DNA from: Maricaulis sp.
GTDB taxonomy: Bacteria > Pseudomonadota > Alphaproteobacteria > Caulobacterales > Maricaulaceae
Direction: 5' to 3'
Length of the DNA stretch: 34,651 nucleotides
Assembly: GCA_002694345.1 (NCBI GenBank)
Contig: NZLV01000074.1
Location: 1-34,651, forward strand
The translations under genes were made by a program, and so were the position numbers. Under the pieces are notes generated by a model. It was not told the DNA's origin and made no database searches. It saw nothing but the letters and a program-made list of their open reading frames with translations. This document shows positions 29,798 through 34,651 of the stretch, one piece after another. Every line of letters starts with the position of its first letter. Positions within the stretch are counted from its first letter, which is position 1.

Positions 29798-31132
29798 ATG
29801 GCAGACACGGCGGTTCAAGCCAAGCGCAGCTGGGGCCAGACCTTGGCCATGTATCGGCGGCCCATCATGCTGGCCATGCTCGTTCTGGGCTTCGCGTCCG
29901 GCCTGCCGCTGATGATGGTCTTTTCCAAGCTCAGCTTCTGGCTTAGCGATGCCGGTATTGACCGTACCACGATCGGCTTTTTCTACTGGGTGACGCTGTC
30001 ATACACGCTGAAGCCGCTCTGGGCGCCGGTTGTTGACCGGCTTCCCATTCCTGTCCTGACCGCCGCCCTGGGCAAGCGCCGTTCCTGGATGGTCCTTGCT
30101 ATTTTGGGGACGGTAACTGGTCTTGCTCTAATCGCCTTTACCGATCCCGCCGAAGGCCTTTTGCTAACTGCTTTCGGAGCCTTCATCCTTTCCTATTCCG
30201 GCGCGACGCTGGACATTTCTATCGATGCCTGGCGGATCGAATCCGCCCCGCGTGACAAACAGGCCAACATGGCGGCGGCCTATGTGCTGGGCTATCGTGG
30301 CGCGATCATGTTTTCCGGCTTCGGTCTCGCGATTTCGGAATGGACAAACTGGACCGTGTCCTTCCTCGCCATGGCGGCCACGATGGGCATCTGCGCCATC
30401 TTGATCCTGTTCATGAAGGAACCGCATCACGCCTACCGCGAACCGGATACAAAGAGCTTTGGCAAGCGGATCGCGGACTCCGTGATTGAGCCGTTCAAAC
30501 AGTTCAAGGACCGGCTTGGCGATTGGATTGTTCCGGTTTTCCTGCTGGTCGCCTTCTACCGGCTGTCGGATTTCACTATGGGCGTCATGGCCAGCCCGCT
30601 CTATTCCGAAATGGGATTCGATCGCGCGATAGTCGGTGGTATCCAGAGTGGACCGGGCGTGGTGGCCACTATTACAGGCGGCTTTCTGGGCGGGTTGATC
30701 GCCTATCGCTACGGCGTCTTGCGGGCCATGGTCCTGGGCGCGCTGATCACCTTCCTGACCAATGCGGCTTTTGCATACTTGGCGGCAACCGGGTCCAGCG
30801 AGAGCGTTGGCCTTCTGGCGATAGTCATCTCGGCTGACAATGTGGCGGCCGGCTTCGTCGGAACGGCTTTCATCGCCTATCTGTCATCCCTGACCGATCC
30901 GCTGAACGCCGCAACCCAGTACGCGCTTCTGTCCTCGCTCTACGCCTTGATCTGCAAGTTCATAGCGGGCTTTTCGGGCGCCTTGTCGGATGCCATCGGC
31001 TATCCGAGCTTCTTCCTCGTCACAGCGAGCTATGCCTTGCCCATGGCCGCGCTCATCGTTTTCATCATGATGCGCGGATCCGATGCGGCACGCGGTGTGC
31101 GGGACTTGGAAAAGCAAGAAGAGGCAACCTGA
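29798..31132 (+). CDS. ampG: AmpG-family MFS permease (muropeptide transporter)
   Basis: Inner-membrane major-facilitator permease, 444 residues with about 12 helices. AmpG proteins import GlcNAc-anhydroMurNAc peptides for cell-wall recycling. The signature pieces are LGFASGLPLMM in helix 1, FYWVTLSYTLKPLWAPVVDR, SYSGATLDISIDAWRIE, and FIAYLSSLTDPLNAATQYALLSSL in the C-terminal half. It starts 36 bases after the hybrid kinase stop and may share its transcript. GGGAAA is a weak ribosome site. It converges with the malic enzyme gene, with only 3 bases between. Substrate assignment rests on family likeness; a siderophore or other solute remains possible. Confidence 0.85.
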   Translation: MADTAVQAKRSWGQTLAMYRRPIMLAMLVLGFASGLPLMMVFSKLSFWLSDAGIDRTTIGFFYWVTLSYTLKPLWAPVVDRLPIPVLTAALGKRRSWMVLAILGTVTGLALIAFTDPAEGLLLTAFGAFILSYSGATLDISIDAWRIESAPRDKQANMAAAYVLGYRGAIMFSGFGLAISEWTNWTVSFLAMAATMGICAILILFMKEPHHAYREPDTKSFGKRIADSVIEPFKQFKDRLGDWIVPVFLLVAFYRLSDFTMGVMASPLYSEMGFDRAIVGGIQSGPGVVATITGGFLGGLIAYRYGVLRAMVLGALITFLTNAAFAYLAATGSSESVGLLAIVISADNVAAGFVGTAFIAYLSSLTDPLNAATQYALLSSLYALICKFIAGFSGALSDAIGYPSFFLVTASYALPMAALIVFIMMRGSDAARGVRDLEKQEEAT

Positions 31133-31135
31133 CTC

Positions 31136-33424
31136 CTATTCCGCCACCATCGGTGTCTCGACCTCGTGTTTTTCCGGGTCATAGGCGGCGAGGGCGGCCA
31201 GGGTGGTGATTTCGCTGACCGAAGCGCCCAGACGGGCGATCTGGACCGGTTTCTCCACACCCACCAGCATCGGGCCGATTACCGTCGCCCCGCCCGCCAC
31301 GCGCAGCAGCTTTGTGGCGATGGAGGCGGCATGGATGGCCGGCATGACCAGGACATTGGCCGGACCTTTCAGTCGCGAGAACGGGTAAAGGAAGCGGTGT
31401 GACGGATCGAGCGCCACATCGACATTCATCTCACCCTCGTACTCGAAATCCACGCCGCGCTCGTCCAGCAGGCGTACGGCCTCCTGGAGCTTTTCCGAGC
31501 GCTGGCCGGACGGATTGCCGAAGGTGGAATAGGACAGGAAGGCCACACGCGGCGTGAAGCCGAACCCTTTGGCCGTGGCCGCGGTTTCTTCGGCAATATC
31601 GGCCAGGGCCTCGCTGTCCGGGAATTCCGCGATATTCGTGTCGGCGATGAAGAGCGTCCGGTTCTTGGCGAGCGCGATGGACATGCCCATCACCCGCTGG
31701 CCTTCGGCCGGATCCAGCACCAGCGAGACATCGGACAGGGCGGCCGCATAGGAGCGGGTGGTCCCCGTCACCATGCCATCGGCATCGCCGAGCTTGACCA
31801 TGCAGGCCGAGAAGACGTTCCGGTCATTATTGACGAGACGCTGCACGTCGCGGCGCAGATAGCCCTGACGCTGCAAGCGCTCATAAAGGAAGTCCGCATA
31901 GTCCGAATTGCGGTCGGACAGGCGCGCATTGACGACTTCGATGGCGTCTTCCGGCACACCGACCAGGCGCATGTTCGCCTTGGTGATCTCTTCGCGGCCG
32001 ACCAGGATGGCCTTGCCCAACTCCTGATTCTGGAAGGCATAGGCGGCCCGGATGACCGAGGGCTCCTCGCCTTCAGCGAACACGATGCGGCGGCCATGGC
32101 CCATCACTGCGCCCTGGATGCGTTGCAGCAGGGCGGCCGTCGGGTCCAGGCGGCGGGCCAGCGAGGCGCGATAGGCCGACATGTCAGCAATCGGCTTGCG
32201 GGCGACGCCGGTATCCATCGCGGCCTGCGCCACATAGGGCGGCACGAAATGGATCAGGCGCGGATCGAACGGTGAAGGGATGATGTATTCGCGTCCGAAG
32301 CTGGGACGGTGTCCGTGATAGGCAGCGGCGACCTCGTCCGGCACGTCTTCCTTGGCCAGGGCCGCCAAGGCATGGGCGGCGGCGATCTTCATCTCTTCAT
32401 TGATCGTCCGGGCGCGCACGTCGAGGGCGCCGCGGAAGATGTAGGGGAAGCCCAGCACATTATTGACCTGGTTGGGATAGTCGGAGCGGCCGGTGGCGAT
32501 GATGGCGTCCTCGCGTACGGCGCGGGCATCTTCCGGCGTGATTTCCGGATCCGGATTGGCCATGGCGAAGATGATCGGGTCCTTGCCCATCGTCTTGACC
32601 ATGTCCTGGGTCAGGGCACCCGCGACAGAGAGGCCGAGGAAGCAGTCGGCTCCGTCCACGGCTTCGGCCAGGGTACGGCGGTCCGTCTCCACGGCGTGGG
32701 CAGCCTTCCACTGGTTCAGCCCGTCCCGGCCGGGATGGATGACGCCCTTGCTGTCGCACAACAGGGCGTTTTCGTGCTTCACGCCCATCGCCTTGAGCAG
32801 TTCCAGGACAGCGATGCCGGCCGCGCCTGCGCCGTTCACAACGACCCGCAGGTCTTCCATCTTCCGGTTGGTCAGGTGACAGGCATTGATGATGCCGGCG
32901 GCAGAGATGATGGCGGTGCCGTGCTGGTCATCGTGGAACACCGGCACATCGAGCAGTTCGCGTAGGCGCTGTTCGATGATGAAGCTTTCCGGCGCCTTGA
33001 TGTCTTCCAGATTGATGCCGCCAAACGTGTTGCCGATGCGCTTGACGCATTCGATGAAGGCGTCGGCGTCTTCCTCTTCCACCTCGATGTCGACCGCGTC
33101 GAGATCGGCAAAGCGCTTGAACAGGACGGCCTTGCCTTCCATCACGGGTTTTGAGGCCGGGGCGCCCAGATTGCCCAGGCCCAGAATGGCGGTGCCGTTG
33201 GAGATCACGGCCACCATATTGCCCTTGGACGTGTAGTCGTAGACCGCATCCGGGTTTTCCGCGATCGCCTTCACCGGTGCAGCGACACCCGGGCTGTAGG
33301 CCAGGGAGAGGTCGCGCTGGGTAGCCATCGGCTTGGTCGGAGACAGGGCGAGCTTGCCGGGTACGGGGTCCTTGTGAAAGGCAAGCGCTTCTTGGTCTTC
33401 GACTGGGCTGGTTCTGTCGTTCAT
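31136..33424 (-). CDS. maeB: NADP-dependent malic enzyme with C-terminal phosphotransacetylase-like domain
   Basis: Oxidative decarboxylase making pyruvate and NADPH from malate, 762 residues. Malic N-domain (about 20-160): LAYSPGVAAP, YTSKGNMVAVISNGTAILGLGN, EGKAVLFK and the catalytic/metal block VFHDDQHGTA (162-171). NAD(P)-binding domain with VVNGAGAAGIAVLELL (195-210) and FAMANPDPEITPE. From about 425 a phosphate acetyl/butyryltransferase-like domain follows (RIVFAEGEEPSVIRAA, DADGMVTGTTRSYAAAL, FLSYSTFGNPSGQRSEK). In MaeB proteins that domain is regulatory rather than catalytic. It is divergent from mutS, 99 bases away. Confidence 0.95.
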   Translation of the reverse strand: MNDRTSPVEDQEALAFHKDPVPGKLALSPTKPMATQRDLSLAYSPGVAAPVKAIAENPDAVYDYTSKGNMVAVISNGTAILGLGNLGAPASKPVMEGKAVLFKRFADLDAVDIEVEEEDADAFIECVKRIGNTFGGINLEDIKAPESFIIEQRLRELLDVPVFHDDQHGTAIISAAGIINACHLTNRKMEDLRVVVNGAGAAGIAVLELLKAMGVKHENALLCDSKGVIHPGRDGLNQWKAAHAVETDRRTLAEAVDGADCFLGLSVAGALTQDMVKTMGKDPIIFAMANPDPEITPEDARAVREDAIIATGRSDYPNQVNNVLGFPYIFRGALDVRARTINEEMKIAAAHALAALAKEDVPDEVAAAYHGHRPSFGREYIIPSPFDPRLIHFVPPYVAQAAMDTGVARKPIADMSAYRASLARRLDPTAALLQRIQGAVMGHGRRIVFAEGEEPSVIRAAYAFQNQELGKAILVGREEITKANMRLVGVPEDAIEVVNARLSDRNSDYADFLYERLQRQGYLRRDVQRLVNNDRNVFSACMVKLGDADGMVTGTTRSYAAALSDVSLVLDPAEGQRVMGMSIALAKNRTLFIADTNIAEFPDSEALADIAEETAATAKGFGFTPRVAFLSYSTFGNPSGQRSEKLQEAVRLLDERGVDFEYEGEMNVDVALDPSHRFLYPFSRLKGPANVLVMPAIHAASIATKLLRVAGGATVIGPMLVGVEKPVQIARLGASVSEITTLAALAAYDPEKHEVETPMVAE

Positions 33425-33467
33425 CCCCGAATTTCCCCGTTTTTCGTGAAGGAATGTGTTGTGTAGG

Positions 33468-33497
33468 GCCTTAGCCGCTTCCTACCCTTGCACGCAA
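33468..33497 (-). promoter_or_regulatory. Candidate promoter of maeB
   Basis: On the minus strand TTGCGTG (33497-33491), a 15-base spacer and GCTAAGGC (33475-33468) loosely fit the Caulobacter-type housekeeping pattern, about 44 bases before the ATG. The spacer is one base long relative to the usual range. Confidence 0.35.
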
Positions 33498-33523
33498 CAC
33501 GAAACCTCGCCACCGTCCGCGCC

Positions 33524-34651
33524 ATGAACGCCTATACCACCCTTCCTGTCCCGGCCGATCGCACCTTCCCGTCAGCGGAGGGGGCGACGCCCATGATGGA
33601 ACAATTCCTGGATCTGCGCGGACAGGCTCCGGCCGATGCCCTGCTCTTCTACCGGATGGGCGATTTCTACGAGCTTTTCTTTGATGATGCCGTGCGGGCG
33701 TCGGCGGCGCTGGATATTGCCCTGACCAAGCGGGGCGAGCATCAGGGCGAGCCGATTCCGATGTGCGGTGTTCCCGCAGCGACGGCAGAGGCCTATCTGG
33801 CCCGCCTCATCAAGGCCGGTTTTAAAGTGGCGGTCGGCGAACAGACCGAGGATCCCAAGGCGGCCAAGGCCCGCGGCGGGTCCAAGGCTGTGGTGCGCCG
33901 GGAGATCACCCGCGTGGTGACGCCCGGCACCCTGACCGAGGACAGCCTGCTCGATCCGCGCTCCTCCAACCGGATCGCAGCCTTGGCCTGCCTGGCCAAT
34001 GGCGAAGCGGCGATTGCCTGGGCAGAAGTCTCGACCGGCGATTTCACGGTCAGCGCGGTCTCGGCGCAAAGCCTGGCCGCCGAACTGGCGGCCATGAGCC
34101 CGGCGGAACTCCTGGTCGAGGAAAGCCAGTTCGGCGAAGCCGCCGGCCTGGTCCAGCGCACCACGCTGACGCCGCTGCCGCGGGCCAAGTTTGATGTTGC
34201 CTCGGCGGAGCGCCAGCTGAAGGCCCAGTTCGGCGTGCAGGAACTCACCGCATTCGGCGATTTTTCCAAGGCAGAACGGTCGGCGCTCGGCGCACTTCTG
34301 GACTATCTCGCCCTGTCCCAGGCCGGAGCGCCGGCCAAGCTGGCTCCGCCCCGCCAGGCGCGCGAGGGCAGCGTGCTGGCCATTGATCCGGCGACCCGCG
34401 CCAGTCTGGAGATTGACCGGACCTTGTCGGGCGAGCGCAAAGGCTCCCTGCTGGATGCGATTGATCGCACCGTGACGGCGCCGGGCGCCCGGGCCCTGGC
34501 CGAACGTCTGGCGCGTCCGCTGACCGACCCTAAACCCATTGAGGCGCGGCTGGACGCCATTGCCTGGTTCGAGCGCGAGGCGGCTGCACGCCGCGAGCTG
34601 CGCGAACGGCTCAGGACGGCAGGCGATGCCGAGCGGGCCCTGTCGCGCCTC
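33524..34651 (+). CDS. mutS: DNA mismatch repair protein MutS, N-terminal part (runs off window)
   Basis: Mismatch-recognition ATPase. 376 codons are visible with no stop before the window ends. Domain I holds the mismatch-reading Phe-x-Glu motif (Phe48-Tyr-Glu50 in RMGDFYELFFDDA) preceded by TPMMEQFLDL, then PIPMCGVPAATAEAYLARLIKAGFKVAVGEQTEDP. The connector domain II (about 145-260) and the start of the lever/core domain III (LAIDPATRASLEIDRTLSGE, GSLLDAIDRTVTAPGARALAERLARPL) follow. The ATPase part is outside. ATG 33524 is the first good start and has no obvious Shine-Dalgarno. ATG pair 33593/33596 is internal to the conserved block. Confidence 0.96.
   Translation, partial: MNAYTTLPVPADRTFPSAEGATPMMEQFLDLRGQAPADALLFYRMGDFYELFFDDAVRASAALDIALTKRGEHQGEPIPMCGVPAATAEAYLARLIKAGFKVAVGEQTEDPKAAKARGGSKAVVRREITRVVTPGTLTEDSLLDPRSSNRIAALACLANGEAAIAWAEVSTGDFTVSAVSAQSLAAELAAMSPAELLVEESQFGEAAGLVQRTTLTPLPRAKFDVASAERQLKAQFGVQELTAFGDFSKAERSALGALLDYLALSQAGAPAKLAPPRQAREGSVLAIDPATRASLEIDRTLSGERKGSLLDAIDRTVTAPGARALAERLARPLTDPKPIEARLDAIAWFEREAAARRELRERLRTAGDAERALSRL

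Overview
The window is GC-rich, densely packed bacterial chromosome of alphaproteobacterial type. The dnaK/dnaJ, hrcA-grpE-(divergent) rph, rdgB-hemW, lppC/rsmI-yraN-gshB and comM blocks are typical of Caulobacterales/Maricaulales/Rhizobiales. Two intergenic promoters fit the Caulobacter housekeeping pattern (TTGaCgS-N10-14-GCTANAWC), and an SOS box is of the alphaproteobacterial form GTTC-N7-GTTC. My best guess is a stalked marine Maricaulis-like organism. This is inference from gene order and style, not from a database match. I see no transposase, phage gene, CRISPR array, rRNA or tRNA.

Layout. 1-4151: endonuclease III (cut by the window edge) and a LysE-type exporter on the minus strand, then a tight plus-strand run (DUF2244 protein, AraC/alkyltransferase fusion, unknown membrane protein, glyoxalase I), then a WYL regulator. 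4316-5819: a secreted SnoaL/NTF2-like protein divergent from a membrane-anchored LytTR regulator. 5789-11823: a minus-strand chaperone operon dnaK - FkbM methyltransferase - dnaJ - unknown seven-helix membrane protein - dapB. 12143-14649: alkB, then a stand-alone FMN glutamate-synthase-like protein with a small membrane partner. 14737-18650: hrcA-grpE-M48 protease on minus, rph divergent on plus.

18651-19988 is the least ordinary part. It holds a 90-base fold-back element, an XRE regulator and DUF2975 membrane protein pair, a strong hairpin, an unlisted 38-residue hydrophobic ORF, and a cluster of CGATA/TATCG palindromes. 19989-25991: rdgB-hemW, lppC on minus, then rsmI-yraN, a BON-domain lipoprotein and gshB. 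25992-27722: a regulatory region with an SOS box and a CtrA-like site, then comM. 27836-34651: a hybrid histidine kinase with an inactive-looking first receiver, an AmpG-like permease, malic enzyme on minus, and the 5' part of mutS.

Functionally the window mixes proteostasis (DnaK, DnaJ, GrpE, HrcA, M48 protease), DNA and nucleotide repair (Nth, Ada-like, AlkB, RdgB, ComM, MutS), cell wall and envelope functions (DapB, LppC, AmpG, BON lipoprotein) and thiol/aldehyde detoxification (GloA, GshB). The strongest candidates for something undescribed are the microprotein/hairpin/DUF2975/XRE locus with its palindromic operator, the FkbM gene inside dnaK-dnaJ, and the hairpin that buries the ribosome binding site of the M48 protease.
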